A stretch of 64,000 bases of DNA from Crateriforma conspicua (GCF_007752935.1 NZ_CP036319.1:3410001-3474000), one strand, 5' to 3'; counted from the stretch's first letter, positions 1 to 8,934 are shown. Notes: generated by a model from the letters alone, not told the origin. Numbers and translations: made by a program.

Positions 1-1
1 G

Positions 2-718
2 ATCGGCCGATTGGTGTACACCAGCAGCCCCAGCGTGACGTTCGACGGCCAGGATCAAAGCGGCGTCGATGAATCGGCACCGTATCCGGCCCAGTGGATG
101 TGTAATTACCCGCGGTCCAAAGCGATGGCCGAAGCGATGGTGATCCAGGCGGACGACGCCACTCGGCTGCGGACGTGTTCGCTGCGGCCCCACTTGATTT
201 GGGGCGAAGGCGACCCGCATTTGTTGCCTCGCCTGATCGACCGCGCCGCCAGGGGACGGCTGGCGATCATCGGCGACGGCAAGAACCGAATCGACATGGT
301 GCATGTGGTCAACGCGGCTCATGCCCACGTGTGTGCCATCGACGCGTTGGAAGCCGCGCCAGATCGTGCCGCCGGGCGCAATTATTTCATTGGGCAAAAC
401 GAACCGGTTGACTGCTGGCCTTGGATCACGCGTCTGTGCGAAACCGCTGGGGTCAAGCCGCCGACCCGCCAATTCAGTCTGCGGACGGCTCGCGCGATCG
501 GAGTGATGCTGGAGGCCGCCTATCATCTGACCGCTCGGTCGGGAGAGCCGCCGATGACGCGGTTTGTTGCGGCACAGATGGCTCGGGACCACTATTTCGA
601 CGGTACCGCGGCGACCGAACGCTTGGGGTACCAGCCACCGTTGACGATGCAGCAGGGCCTGGACGCCACCGCCGAATACCTGCGGACGCTGGGCGACCGG
701 ACGGCATCGGGCAAATAA
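2..718 (+). CDS. OleD-like NAD-dependent epimerase/dehydrogenase, 5' end missing
   Basis: This is the C-terminal part of an extended short-chain dehydrogenase of the 3-beta-hydroxysteroid dehydrogenase / NAD-dependent epimerase family. The frame is open to the left edge, so the Rossmann glycine motif and the start lie outside the window. The visible part has the TSS strand, a YPRSK stretch matching the catalytic YxxxK pair, and LRPHLIWG followed by DPHLLPRL, which is typical of OleD-like members. OleD reduces the beta-ketoacid in long-chain olefin synthesis. The fatty-acid-type synthase, carrier protein and desaturase-like genes downstream on the same strand fit a lipid or hydrocarbon role. 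The family is clear; the OleD assignment is inference, since oleA, oleB and oleC would lie outside the window. Confidence 0.75.
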   Translation: MGRLVYTSSPSVTFDGQDQSGVDESAPYPAQWMCNYPRSKAMAEAMVIQADDATRLRTCSLRPHLIWGEGDPHLLPRLIDRAARGRLAIIGDGKNRIDMVHVVNAAHAHVCAIDALEAAPDRAAGRNYFIGQNEPVDCWPWITRLCETAGVKPPTRQFSLRTARAIGVMLEAAYHLTARSGEPPMTRFVAAQMARDHYFDGTAATERLGYQPPLTMQQGLDATAEYLRTLGDRTASGK

Positions 719-1078
719 GCGATATCGGGTTACCGGGCGACATGGGTTGCCGAACAAACGTTTGACGCGATCCGTCCGATCAAGGGTCCCGGCGACCGGT
801 CGCGGAACCAGCGAGGGAATTCGCTAGGCGTTGACGTTTGTGGCGATCGAATGCGGGGACGAAAAGCCGGGCGATCGTGACGATTCGCATGGGGGGCGGG
901 GCCGCAACGCGTCGGGACTTCGGCCACCGGGATGTTGTCAATCTGCGTTGCGAACGCTAGTTTTTTGGGATTGTCGCCCTCGCCGGACCCACCGGCCGCC
1001 TGACGCCGCCGGATCATTCGTCCGGCCCGGCTTTGTGCCCCCTTCTGACGGCTCGATTGGTCGAGCCCCTTTGCTGCT
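719..1078. other. Intergenic region, no gene seen
   Basis: About 360 bases between the dehydrogenase and the ketoacyl synthase. I find no convincing coding frame. The only symmetry I noted is a 12-base palindrome, gcgaccggtcgc, at 792-803. A promoter for the downstream genes could lie here but no consensus is obvious. Confidence 0.4.
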
Positions 1079-2338
1079 GTGATCGCACCCAACCGCGCCT
1101 CCAAATTGCCCGACGATCAACGAATCGTCATCACCGGTATCGGCCTGACTGCGCCCAACGGGAACGATTGGGAAAGCATGCGGGAATCGTTGCTGGAAAA
1201 ACGCAGCGGCGTCCAGCCGTATGAAATTCGGTACTTCGGAAAAACCCTGGCCGGCATCTGTGATTTCGACACCAAGCGTTACCAGGCGAAGAAAGAAATT
1301 CGCCGTGGGACTCGTGCCGGCAGCGTCGGCGTGTACGCGGCCAACGAAGCGGTCAAGCACAGCGGGCTGGATTGGGAAAACGTCGACCGCTCGCGAGTCG
1401 GCATTTACGTCGGCGTGACCGAGCATGGAAACGTCGAAACCGAAAACGAAATCTACGTCATCAAAGGTTTCGATTACGACACCAGTTGCTGGTCGCATCA
1501 CCACAATCCGCGAACGGTCGCCAACAATCCGGCCGGCGAAATCGCGTTGAACATGGGCATTACCGGGCCGCACTACACGATCGGTGCCGCCTGTGCCGCG
1601 GGCAACGCGGGATTGATCCAGGGCGCGCAAATGTTGCGACTGGGCGAATGCGATCTGGCCATCGCCGGCGGGACCAGCGAAAGCATTCACACCTTCGGGA
1701 TCTTTGCCAGCTTCAACAGCCAAAACGCGTTGGCCCGGCACGATGACCCGACCCGAGCCAGTCGGCCGTTTGACACCCAACGCAATGGTATCGTCGTCGC
1801 CGAAGGCGGTTGTCTGTACACGATGGAACGGCTGAGCGATGCCAAGGCCCGTGACGCCAAGATTTACGGCGAACTGGTCGGCTATGCGATGAACACCGAC
1901 GCCACGGATTTCGTTCTGCCCAATCCCGAACGGCAATCACAGTGTGTCCAGATGGCTTTGGACCGCGCCGGTTTGGGCGCCGAAGACATCGACATCGTCA
2001 GCACGCATGCCACCGGGACCAACAGCGGTGACACCCAAGAATGCGATGCACTGCGGCGGGTCTTTGGTGATTCGCCCGGCACCAAGATCAACAATACCAA
2101 AAGCTACATCGGTCACGCGATGGGCGCCGCGGGCGCTTTGGAACTGGCCGGCAACCTAAAGTCTTTCGAAGATCGCGTGGTTCATCCGACCATCAATGTC
2201 GACGACCTGGATCCGTCCTGTGAACTTCCCGGTTTGGTTCTGAACGAACCTCAGGAAGTCTCGCGGGTGGATTACATCCTGAACAACTCCTTCGGAATGC
2301 TGGGTATCAATTCCGTCGTCATCATCGGCCGTGTTTGA
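1079..2338 (+). CDS. Beta-ketoacyl-ACP synthase (KAS II / FabF-like)
   Basis: Condensing enzyme of the thiolase fold, 419 residues, the usual length for FabF. It should join an acyl group to malonyl-ACP with loss of CO2. The active-site set is present: the nucleophile Cys in GAACAAG (about residue 172), the first His in THATGTNSGD (about 310), and Lys plus the second His in NTKSYIGH (341 and 346). The Cys motif is CAAG rather than the common CSSG, so this is probably a specialised paralogue and not the housekeeping FabF. The start is a GTG just before the conserved RIVITGIG strand. An acyl carrier protein follows 75 bases later and a CrtI-type oxidoreductase after that, so the three probably form one pathway. 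Confidence 0.9.
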   Translation: MIAPNRASKLPDDQRIVITGIGLTAPNGNDWESMRESLLEKRSGVQPYEIRYFGKTLAGICDFDTKRYQAKKEIRRGTRAGSVGVYAANEAVKHSGLDWENVDRSRVGIYVGVTEHGNVETENEIYVIKGFDYDTSCWSHHHNPRTVANNPAGEIALNMGITGPHYTIGAACAAGNAGLIQGAQMLRLGECDLAIAGGTSESIHTFGIFASFNSQNALARHDDPTRASRPFDTQRNGIVVAEGGCLYTMERLSDAKARDAKIYGELVGYAMNTDATDFVLPNPERQSQCVQMALDRAGLGAEDIDIVSTHATGTNSGDTQECDALRRVFGDSPGTKINNTKSYIGHAMGAAGALELAGNLKSFEDRVVHPTINVDDLDPSCELPGLVLNEPQEVSRVDYILNNSFGMLGINSVVIIGRV

Positions 2339-2413
2339 TTCGGCCCTGCCGCGACCAGCATTTTGTCGACGCTTCGGCGTCATTCTCGTTTGTCATCCCC
2401 AGCCAAAATCAAT

Positions 2414-2665
2414 ATGACCCCTGAAGAAATTCGATCCGAGATTCTGGACATCCTTGACGACATTTCGCCCGACGAGGACCTGGACAGCCTGGACGACGAC
2501 AAGCCGTTTCGCGAACAGCTGGAATTAGACAGCATGGACTTTCTGGACATCGTGATGGAGCTTCGTAAGCGTCATCGCGTTCAGATTCCCGAGGAAGATT
2601 ACGGCAACTTGGCCAGCATGCAGTCGACGGTGACTTACCTGGAACCGAAGATGAAGGATCTGTAG
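2414..2665 (+). CDS. Acyl carrier protein
   Basis: Small acidic carrier protein of 83 residues, normal for the family. The phosphopantetheine attachment Ser is in the LDSMDFL motif (about residue 40), the characteristic start of helix II. The ATG at 2414 is preferred to an upstream in-frame TTG at 2363, because the extra residues are basic and unlike any carrier protein. It sits between the ketoacyl synthase and the CrtI-like gene, which suggests a dedicated carrier for that synthase rather than the general AcpP. No dehydratase or ketoreductase is visible next to it. Confidence 0.88.
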   Translation: MTPEEIRSEILDILDDISPDEDLDSLDDDKPFREQLELDSMDFLDIVMELRKRHRVQIPEEDYGNLASMQSTVTYLEPKMKDL

Positions 2666-2800
2666 CGGCGGCGTCGTCGCGTCGTCCAAGGTTTCGTGCG
2701 TCCGCCGGCATGCGGCGACGCATCTACGGATGACGTCGACGCTTTCCCCGTATTCTTCACGTGCAGCATCGTTTGATCACCGCGCCTGACGCCGCCACGC

Positions 2801-4240
2801 ATGCGTGTGTCCAAGCAAGTTGGAATGCCATCGATGTACGACACGATCATCATCGGCGCCGGAATGAGCGGGCTGGCTGCGGGCATCCGCCTGGCCCACT
2901 ATGACCAGCGTGTCTGCATTCTGGAAAAGCATTACACGATCGGCGGTCTGAATTCGTTCTATCGCATGGGCGGACGTGATTATGACGTCGGCCTGCACGC
3001 GATGACCAACTTTGCCCGCAAGGGAGATCGCCGCGGACCGCTGGCCAAGCTGATCCGGCAACTGCGTTTTCGCTGGGAAGATTTCCAGCTGGCCGAACAG
3101 ATCGGCAGCAGCATTCGCTTTCCCGATGTCAGTTTGGATTTCAACAACGACATCGCGTTGTTGGAAAGTCAGATCGCCGAACGGTTTCCAGACCAGATCG
3201 ACGGCTTTCGTTCGTTGTGTTCGTCGTTGTTGGATTACAGCGACATGGACGGCACCGATGCGAACTTCATGCGTTCGGCCCGTGACGTCTTGGCTGAACA
3301 CATCGGCGAACCGTTGTTGATCGAAATGCTGTTGTGCCCGCTGATGTGGTACGGCAACGCACGCCAAAACGATATGGATTTCGGCCAGTTCTGCATCATG
3401 TTTCGTGCGTGTTATCTGGAGGGCTTTGGCCGTCCCTACAAAGGCGTGCGGCTGATCCTGAAGAACCTGGTTCGCAAGTTTCGCGGGCTGGGCGGTGAAC
3501 TGAAATTGCGAAGCGGTGTGTCGCGGATCCACGTCGACAACGGACGTGCGACCGGGGTCGTCCTGGACGACGGAACGGAGATCGAAGCGAAGCGGATTCT
3601 GTCGTCCGCCGGGAACGTCGAAACGATGCGGATGTGTGATGACATCACCGACGTCGATGTGGCCAAAGCGGGTCAGTTGTCGTTCATCGAATCGATCAGC
3701 ATCCTGGATCGTCAACCCAAAGAGATCGGTTTCGATCGGACGATCGTTTTTTACAACGACAGCCCGACGTTTCATTGGACGCGGCCCGATGACCAGTTGT
3801 GTGATTTCCGCACGGGCGTGATTTGTTCGCCGAACAATTACGTCTATTCCGATGACGAAGGCGAATTGCCCGAAGGGGTGATTCGCATCACCACGCTGGC
3901 CAATCACGACCGATGGTGTGCTTTGCCCGAAAAGCAATACTTGGCCGCAAAGGCACAGCAATACGATGCCGCCATCGCCGCATCGGTCCGCTTCATGCCA
4001 GATTTTCGGCGGCATGTTGTCGACACCGACGTCTTCACACCCAAGACGATCCGTCGATTCACCTGGCACGACAACGGGGCCGTTTACGGGGCTCCCGACA
4101 AACAGCTGGACGGCACCACGCACTTGCCCAATCTGTTTCTTTGCGGCACCGACCAAGGATTCGTGGGCATCGTCGGGGCGATCGTCAGTGGGATCAGCAT
4201 GGCCAACCGCCACTGCCTGGTCGACGACACGGCTGCCTAA
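2801..4240 (+). CDS. Phytoene desaturase-like FAD oxidoreductase (CrtI family)
   Basis: FAD-dependent oxidoreductase of 479 residues, related to CrtI desaturases, isomerases and carotenoid saturases. The N-terminal dinucleotide-binding motif GAGMSGLAAG follows a hydrophobic strand, with an acidic end to the next strand (CILEKH) and the GGLNS loop typical of the group. The C-terminal FAD-contacting segment LFLCGTDQGFVGIVGA is also there. The annotated ATG is the first; in-frame ATGs at 2825 and 2834 lie nearer the FAD motif and are equally plausible. No other carotenoid gene is visible. Together with the synthase and carrier protein it more likely modifies an acyl chain than phytoene, but this is inference from context. 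Confidence 0.85.
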   Translation: MRVSKQVGMPSMYDTIIIGAGMSGLAAGIRLAHYDQRVCILEKHYTIGGLNSFYRMGGRDYDVGLHAMTNFARKGDRRGPLAKLIRQLRFRWEDFQLAEQIGSSIRFPDVSLDFNNDIALLESQIAERFPDQIDGFRSLCSSLLDYSDMDGTDANFMRSARDVLAEHIGEPLLIEMLLCPLMWYGNARQNDMDFGQFCIMFRACYLEGFGRPYKGVRLILKNLVRKFRGLGGELKLRSGVSRIHVDNGRATGVVLDDGTEIEAKRILSSAGNVETMRMCDDITDVDVAKAGQLSFIESISILDRQPKEIGFDRTIVFYNDSPTFHWTRPDDQLCDFRTGVICSPNNYVYSDDEGELPEGVIRITTLANHDRWCALPEKQYLAAKAQQYDAAIAASVRFMPDFRRHVVDTDVFTPKTIRRFTWHDNGAVYGAPDKQLDGTTHLPNLFLCGTDQGFVGIVGAIVSGISMANRHCLVDDTAA

Positions 4241-4559
4241 GCGTTTCTGGCGCCATCCGTATTTTTCACAACAGTTGGTGCGGTAATTGGTCGCGGTGAA
4301 TGCGTGCCGACCGCCGGACAGTGAAGTGTTTTTGACCCTGCGGAATGGCCGAACAGACCGCTTTTTACGGCATTTTTGATCGCTTGTCGGACAAATTGGC
4401 CTCCTTCGTCGGTGCCGACTGCGTGTGGCCACCGCGTCGTTGTGCCGCTGGATCTAGCGGTTGTTGGCGGCATAGGATCAAGCAGACCGGTTCTCGAGAT
4501 TCAACCGTTGAATTTTCGGCGACACCGGATGGATGATCTATTCACAGGCTGTGCGATCA

Positions 4560-4676
4560 ATGTTGGCGCCCGCTGCAAAACACCGAAACGTAATCCGCTG
4601 GATCTTCACGCTGAATCTCTTCGCGATCGTGGTGGCCGTCGTGTTCATCTCCACCGCGCTGACGGTTGGCCGATGA
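4560..4676 (+). CDS. 38-residue putative single-span membrane peptide
   Basis: A short ATG-started frame between two convergent genes. It encodes a basic N-terminus (with KHRN and R) followed by about 22 hydrophobic residues (FTLNLFAIVVAVVFISTAL) and a short tail ending in R. This is the layout of small single-pass membrane proteins. I recognise no family, and no Shine-Dalgarno site is visible. The clean charge-then-hydrophobic pattern is the only support, so it may be chance. The rest of 4241-4726 shows no other gene. Confidence 0.35.
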   Translation: MLAPAAKHRNVIRWIFTLNLFAIVVAVVFISTALTVGR

Positions 4677-4726
4677 TTTAAATCGGGGCAACCGTCGCTG
4701 GGCGCCAAGTCGTCGATCGCAACGGA

Positions 4727-5791
4727 TCACTTGCGTCGCTTGGGCACTTCGACCGGGTACCGCAGGGACATGATCGGGCTGTTCCAGTCCGCCAATTCCG
4801 ATGGTCGCACGCCACGCCGAAATCCGCCGAACTGAAATTTCGACGGCTGATACGCGCCCACGAAATCGATGTTCAAATCGTCGCGGATCTGGTTCTCCAT
4901 GCCACAGGACCAGAAACACGCGTTGATCATCATGCGACGAAAATCGGTGTCAAGCAAATCCACCGATGCGCCGTAGGTGGTCGTGAACACACGGCCGTCG
5001 CCATCCCCGTAGGTCCGCACCCACGCGCCCGGACACGGCGACTTGTCATCGGCGATCGGGGCGTTGGCGGTCATTCCGTTAAGCGGTTGGGCGGTCGCTA
5101 ATACCGTCGCGTCATCCATCGGTTCGGTCCAGTAACCACCGGCCTGGACCCACGGTTGCGTGACGCCTTTCAAGATGGGGTGATCGGCTTGGTCCGCCGC
5201 CACGATCAACCGCGTGCTCATGACATGGTTCTTGCCGTAGTGACCCGACCAGCTTTCACCCAGCACTTGGCGACCAAAACCCCGCGAATATTCCTGGCCC
5301 TTGTACTGATAGTCGTACCGGGCGAAGGGTGAATCCGCGGGGATCTTGAACGCGTGGGTGGCGGTGCGCAAACCGACGACCGGGCCGCTGCGATTCAAAT
5401 AGTCCACGATCGGTTGCATTTGGTCGGCGGGAAGATTCTTGAACCGCATAAAGATGACCGCGGCGTCCGCATCGGCAAGCACTTCGGTCCCCGGCATGTG
5501 GTCCGCGTCGGGATCGATCGTGCCGGTGTCCGGATCGATCGTGAACAACACCGTGCATTTGAACCCGTGGTGCTGGGCCAAGATTCGGGCCATCGCGGGC
5601 AGCGTTTCCTCCGAACGATACTCGTGGTCGCCCGCCAGGAAAACGATGTGCTTGCCGGCTCCGGGGCCCGATTTACCTTCGTAAACCAGCGGTGACTGGG
5701 CCGACAGTTCGGCCAACATCGGAGTGGTCCATGCCAAGGCAACGAACAAGAACAACCCGATGGGCTTGATACGCAAAGGAAGATTCAGCAC
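4727..5791 (-). CDS. Secreted ThuA-domain protein
   Basis: 354 residues with an N-terminal signal sequence (basic LRIK, then a hydrophobic stretch ending near LSAQ) followed by a ThuA (trehalose utilisation) domain of the glutamine-amidotransferase-like fold. Visible features include HIVFLAGDHEYRSEE and the later LRTATHAF segment. ThuA proteins are plentiful in Planctomycetes and are linked to sugar or glycoside metabolism, but this member's reaction is unknown. The start is GTG; AGGAG lies eight bases upstream, which supports it. It is divergent from the ribokinase gene with about 270 bases between, where both promoters must lie. Confidence 0.82.
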   Translation of the reverse strand: MLNLPLRIKPIGLFLFVALAWTTPMLAELSAQSPLVYEGKSGPGAGKHIVFLAGDHEYRSEETLPAMARILAQHHGFKCTVLFTIDPDTGTIDPDADHMPGTEVLADADAAVIFMRFKNLPADQMQPIVDYLNRSGPVVGLRTATHAFKIPADSPFARYDYQYKGQEYSRGFGRQVLGESWSGHYGKNHVMSTRLIVAADQADHPILKGVTQPWVQAGGYWTEPMDDATVLATAQPLNGMTANAPIADDKSPCPGAWVRTYGDGDGRVFTTTYGASVDLLDTDFRRMMINACFWSCGMENQIRDDLNIDFVGAYQPSKFQFGGFRRGVRPSELADWNSPIMSLRYPVEVPKRRK

Positions 5792-6061
5792 AGGTGAGAC
5801 TCCTGGTGGGCTTGGACGAAAACGCGTCGTCGTGACGTCAATTCGTGACAGGACAAAGCAAAAACAAATAGCACGGCGTCGACGGTTGGATCAAAAGAAT
5901 ATCCGAAAGCCCAGGCGGACGTTTGCGATGGCTCGAAAACTCATCCGTTTCCTCACTCGTCACGCTCCAGTGTGAAACCTTGATCGTCGTCACCAAGGTC
6001 GACCGCCACCAAGGTAGACTTGTTGCCTCTCTGAGTCCGTATTCTTCCTGTGTTTCTGAAA

Positions 6062-6973
6062 ATGTCCAAAATCGTCGTCGTCGGCAGCATCAACACCGAC
6101 ATGGTCATTTGCACGCGGCGGTTGCCCGGTCCAGGCGAAACCGTCTTGGGGGGAACCTTCTTGATGAACCCTGGTGGTAAAGGAGCCAACCAAGCGGTCG
6201 CCGCCGCCAAGCTGGACGGCGACGTCGTGTTCATCGGAAAGGTCGGCGACGATTCACTGGGACGCGATGCGGTGGCCAACATGCGACGCTGTGGTGTCGA
6301 TACGCGGTTCATCGGCGTTGACCCCGATTCGGCTTCCGGCGTCGCGACGATCACCGTTGACGAATCAGGGGAAAATTGCATCGCAGTCGCCTCCGGTGCG
6401 AACGCTTGTTTGTCTGGCGCGGAGGTTCAGTCGGCTTGGAGACAAATCGACGACGTTTCCATCGTTTTGATGCAATTGGAAACACCACTGCAAACCGTGC
6501 AAGACACGGCCGCATTGGCAAAGCAATCGGGGGCGACCACGATCTTAAACCCGGCGCCCGCCCAAGACTTGCCGGACAGTCTGTTGGCATTGATCGACAT
6601 CATCACCCCGAACGAACACGAAGCCCATCAGTTGACCGGGGTCACGATTGAATGTGACGACTCGGCCAAGGCGGCGGCACAAAGGCTGCAACAGCGTGGC
6701 GTTCCCACGGTCATCATCACCATGGGCGATCGTGGGGCATGGATCCAGACCGCTGATTTCGTCGGTTGTGTCTCCGCGATTCCGGCAAAGGTGGTGGACA
6801 CAACGGCTGCCGGTGACACGTTCAATGGCGCGTTGGCGGTGGAACTTGCACTCGGGACGACTCTGGTTGATGCCGTCCGTGTGGCCAACCATGCCGCATC
6901 GATCGCCGTCACCCGACCGGGCGCGCAAGGCTCTTGTCCGACGCGGAAAGACTTGACCGATTCTTTGACCTGA
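6062..6973 (+). CDS. rbsK: Ribokinase
   Basis: PfkB-family sugar kinase of 303 residues, the normal ribokinase length, predicted to phosphorylate D-ribose to ribose-5-phosphate with ATP. Both PfkB signatures are present: the N-terminal NPGGKGANQAVAAAKLDG region and the C-terminal DTTAAGDTFNGAL with the catalytic Asp and anion hole. The N-terminal VGSINTDMV sugar-contact segment is also typical. The ATG at 6062 is preferred to an in-frame GTG at 6050, because MSKIVVVGS matches the family start. No ribose transporter or RbsD is visible, so it appears to be a lone gene. Confidence 0.92.
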   Translation: MSKIVVVGSINTDMVICTRRLPGPGETVLGGTFLMNPGGKGANQAVAAAKLDGDVVFIGKVGDDSLGRDAVANMRRCGVDTRFIGVDPDSASGVATITVDESGENCIAVASGANACLSGAEVQSAWRQIDDVSIVLMQLETPLQTVQDTAALAKQSGATTILNPAPAQDLPDSLLALIDIITPNEHEAHQLTGVTIECDDSAKAAAQRLQQRGVPTVIITMGDRGAWIQTADFVGCVSAIPAKVVDTTAAGDTFNGALAVELALGTTLVDAVRVANHAASIAVTRPGAQGSCPTRKDLTDSLT

Positions 6974-7309
6974 TCGTCATGACCGGCCCCCGTCCGGCCG
7001 TACGATGATCGTATTGTCGGTTCACCGCGTGATCGTGACCGCGCCCAGTTATGACAGATGATTCGAACGTGCCAATCACGTCATGCTCAGCTGGGTCATT
7101 TCGGGGTGAAGATCCGCAAAACTCTGGGGGGTCACTCTGCGCACAAGCGATACTACTTTCGTCAGGACGAAAGCCAGCCAATCGAACGTCGCTCGTGATC
7201 GCATACCGGCCGACTCGGCATCACTCTTCTGCCCCGTATGCCGCAGTCGACTCAGCCCAGCGATCCACGGCCCCCCTTTTAACGAGCCGACGTCCATTTC
7301 GTTCTGGCG

Positions 7310-7372
7310 AACTGGCATGACAGGGACTTGTTGAAGACTGCCCCTCGTTCGACGAGTCCCTGTCAACCAGTT
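7310..7372 (+). repeat. Long hairpin, possibly RNA
   Basis: Left arm tgacagggact (7318-7328) is exactly complementary to agtccctgtca (7355-7365). Inside it, cttgttgaa pairs with ttcgacgag if two G-U pairs are allowed, giving an 18-pair stem around a 12-base loop. Outside it, aactgg (7310-7315) pairs with ccagtt (7367-7372). The G-U pairs work only for a plus-strand RNA. No T-run follows, so it is not a standard terminator. Confidence 0.55.
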
Positions 7373-7431
7373 GCTCTCACCCCGCTCGCGTTGTCTCCGC
7401 TAGCCTGCCCCCTTCGCGGTGCCCCGCTGCG

Positions 7432-7447
7432 ATACTGTTAACAGTAT
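7432..7447. promoter_or_regulatory. 16-base perfect palindrome
   Basis: The sequence ATACTGTTAACAGTAT is its own reverse complement. It lies about 200 bases before the PAS/HTH regulator and could be a protein-binding site. There is no direct evidence of the binding protein. Confidence 0.3.
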
Positions 7448-7520
7448 TCGCCACTTAGACGCCCAGTCGTTGTGATTTCCGCATTTGTGGGGGAATCTCC
7501 GCATACCGCGATCGGTGAAA

Positions 7521-7545
7521 TGATGATATTCGTCAAATATCATCA
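7521..7545. promoter_or_regulatory. Inverted repeat, candidate operator
   Basis: Perfect ten-base arms, tgatgatatt and aatatcatca, separated by the five bases cgtca. The site lies about 100 bases before the start of the LuxR-type regulator gene, in AT-rich sequence, and has the size of a dimer-binding operator. A weaker repeat, ttcgc-gat-gcgaa, follows just downstream near 7554. Autoregulation by the adjacent gene product is a reasonable guess only. Confidence 0.45.
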
Positions 7546-7648
7546 CACAAATATTCGCGATGCGAAAAATTTGCGCAGTTGCGAATTGCTTGTTTAAATT
7601 CCGCCAGCCTTCTGTAAGATCGCTGATGCATCAAAGAGGGCACCCTTC

Positions 7649-8368
7649 ATGCATGATTCACAATCCGGCGATCCGCCGCAGGTCTGGGAATACCAGACTC
7701 CAATGGAAGAAGAAAAGGCGGAAGTCGTCAGCTTTATCTTGCGGTGGAACGCGAGAGGGCGGACCGAACCGCTGGACCTCGACCGGTTCGAATCCAGCAT
7801 CGTGTTGAAAAACACGCAGCGAATGATCACGTGCGAAAACGAAGCGTTTCGCCGCCTGACCGCTGCCGGACAATCCAGCGTCGGATTGGCCACCGATTCC
7901 TACATGGCGACCAATTTCGCCAAGCTGTCGCGTGACTCGGACAGCATGCTGTTGGACGGCGTGAACAATCTGGAACTGGAACATCTGTGGTCCGTTGCCG
8001 ACGGTCGAACGGCGACGATGACCACCTACAAACGTCGGATGCACGAAATCAAGGATCCGCGGTATGCGATCTTGGTGATCGGTCGTGTATCCAGCGTGAT
8101 GGACCGGGCCGAATCGGACTATCGACGCACGCTGACCGAAGTGCGCGAACTGTTGGTTCAACTGGACGAGGTCGACCGCAGCATCTGTCGCGGCTACGCA
8201 CGCGGTGACACCACCAAGGAAATCGCTTCGTCCGTCGGTCGCACGACGCGTGCGGTAGAACTTCGCCGGCAAAAGATCATGGATTTGATGGGATTTGATC
8301 GCCCCATCGAGATCGTCAAAATGCTGGTGCGGCTGGAAGAAAACGGTCTGATCAGCGAGCACTTTTAA
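7649..8368 (+). CDS. PAS-like sensor with LuxR-type helix-turn-helix
   Basis: 239-residue cytoplasmic regulator. Residues about 40-155 look like a single PAS-type sensor domain (I-V-L-K-N-T start, then ITCENEAFRRL). A helical linker leads to a C-terminal LuxR/sigma-4-like helix-turn-helix (about 170-230) with VDRSICRGYARGDTTKEIA and a recognition-helix segment GRTTRAVELRRQKI. There is no receiver domain, so the PAS domain is the likely input. The upstream inverted repeats may be its own operator. The last 17 bases overlap, tail to tail, the end of the DUF421 gene on the other strand. The ligand is unknown. Confidence 0.78.
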   Translation: MHDSQSGDPPQVWEYQTPMEEEKAEVVSFILRWNARGRTEPLDLDRFESSIVLKNTQRMITCENEAFRRLTAAGQSSVGLATDSYMATNFAKLSRDSDSMLLDGVNNLELEHLWSVADGRTATMTTYKRRMHEIKDPRYAILVIGRVSSVMDRAESDYRRTLTEVRELLVQLDEVDRSICRGYARGDTTKEIASSVGRTTRAVELRRQKIMDLMGFDRPIEIVKMLVRLEENGLISEHF

Positions 8369-8903
8369 GCTTCAGTCGCTCGGCACCGTCCACCCCCGAA
8401 AACAATTCGGGATCAACCGAGTCGTGGTCGCCGTGCAGAACCGATATGTCACCGGTCGTTTCAAAAACCACGGCGATGACGTCGGACCGTCGCACGGCGT
8501 TGGCTTCGCGAAGCTTGGCCATCAAATCTGATCGAGTCACGTTCACTCGTTTTAGATTGTCGCCCAAGATCTGATCTCCGGCCATCAGCAAGACCGGGCG
8601 ATTGTCGATCAGCGTCCGCATCGGACTGATCCGCGTGCGAATCCAGGCGATGACCTGTTGCGTCAAAAATAGCACCGCCAGGGCGATCAAGCCCGCGATC
8701 ATGCGTTGACGCGGCGCCGAGATCGACGACGCGAACAATGACCCAACCGCCAAAGTCATCGCAAAGTCGGGAGCCGACATCTTGGAAAAGCTTCGCAGCC
8801 CCGCCAGGCGTGTGTAGATGATGATCGCCGCGTACACCAGCCATGCCGACAAGACCAAGACGACAATATCGCCGAACGATAAAACGCTCCATTGATCTTT
8901 CAT
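8352..8903 (-). CDS. DUF421 / YetF-like membrane protein
   Basis: 183 residues. The N-terminal half has three hydrophobic segments (about residues 12-30, 45-62 and 68-86), and the motif RLAGLRSFSKMSAPDF is characteristic of the DUF421 (YetF) family. The C-terminal half is a soluble alpha/beta domain (PVLLMAGDQIL, then LREANAVRRSDVIAVVFET), as in the family. YetF proteins are inner-membrane proteins of uncertain function, some linked to envelope or spore stress. The start ATG is at 8903. A terminator for the next gene upstream on this strand lies just before it, so it is probably transcribed separately. Confidence 0.85.
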   Translation of the reverse strand: MKDQWSVLSFGDIVVLVLSAWLVYAAIIIYTRLAGLRSFSKMSAPDFAMTLAVGSLFASSISAPRQRMIAGLIALAVLFLTQQVIAWIRTRISPMRTLIDNRPVLLMAGDQILGDNLKRVNVTRSDLMAKLREANAVRRSDVIAVVFETTGDISVLHGDHDSVDPELFSGVDGAERLKLKSAR

Positions 8904-8934
8904 TTCGATGGTCCGGAATCTTCGAAGTTGATGG

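Larger units (their letters stand above)
6974..7648. other. Structured intergenic region upstream of the PAS/HTH regulator
   Basis: About 675 bases with no convincing gene. It holds a long hairpin, a 16-base palindrome and an AT-rich stretch with a perfect inverted repeat, each listed separately. The last 150 bases are clearly richer in A and T than the surroundings, which fits a promoter for the regulator gene at 7649. Confidence 0.5.
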
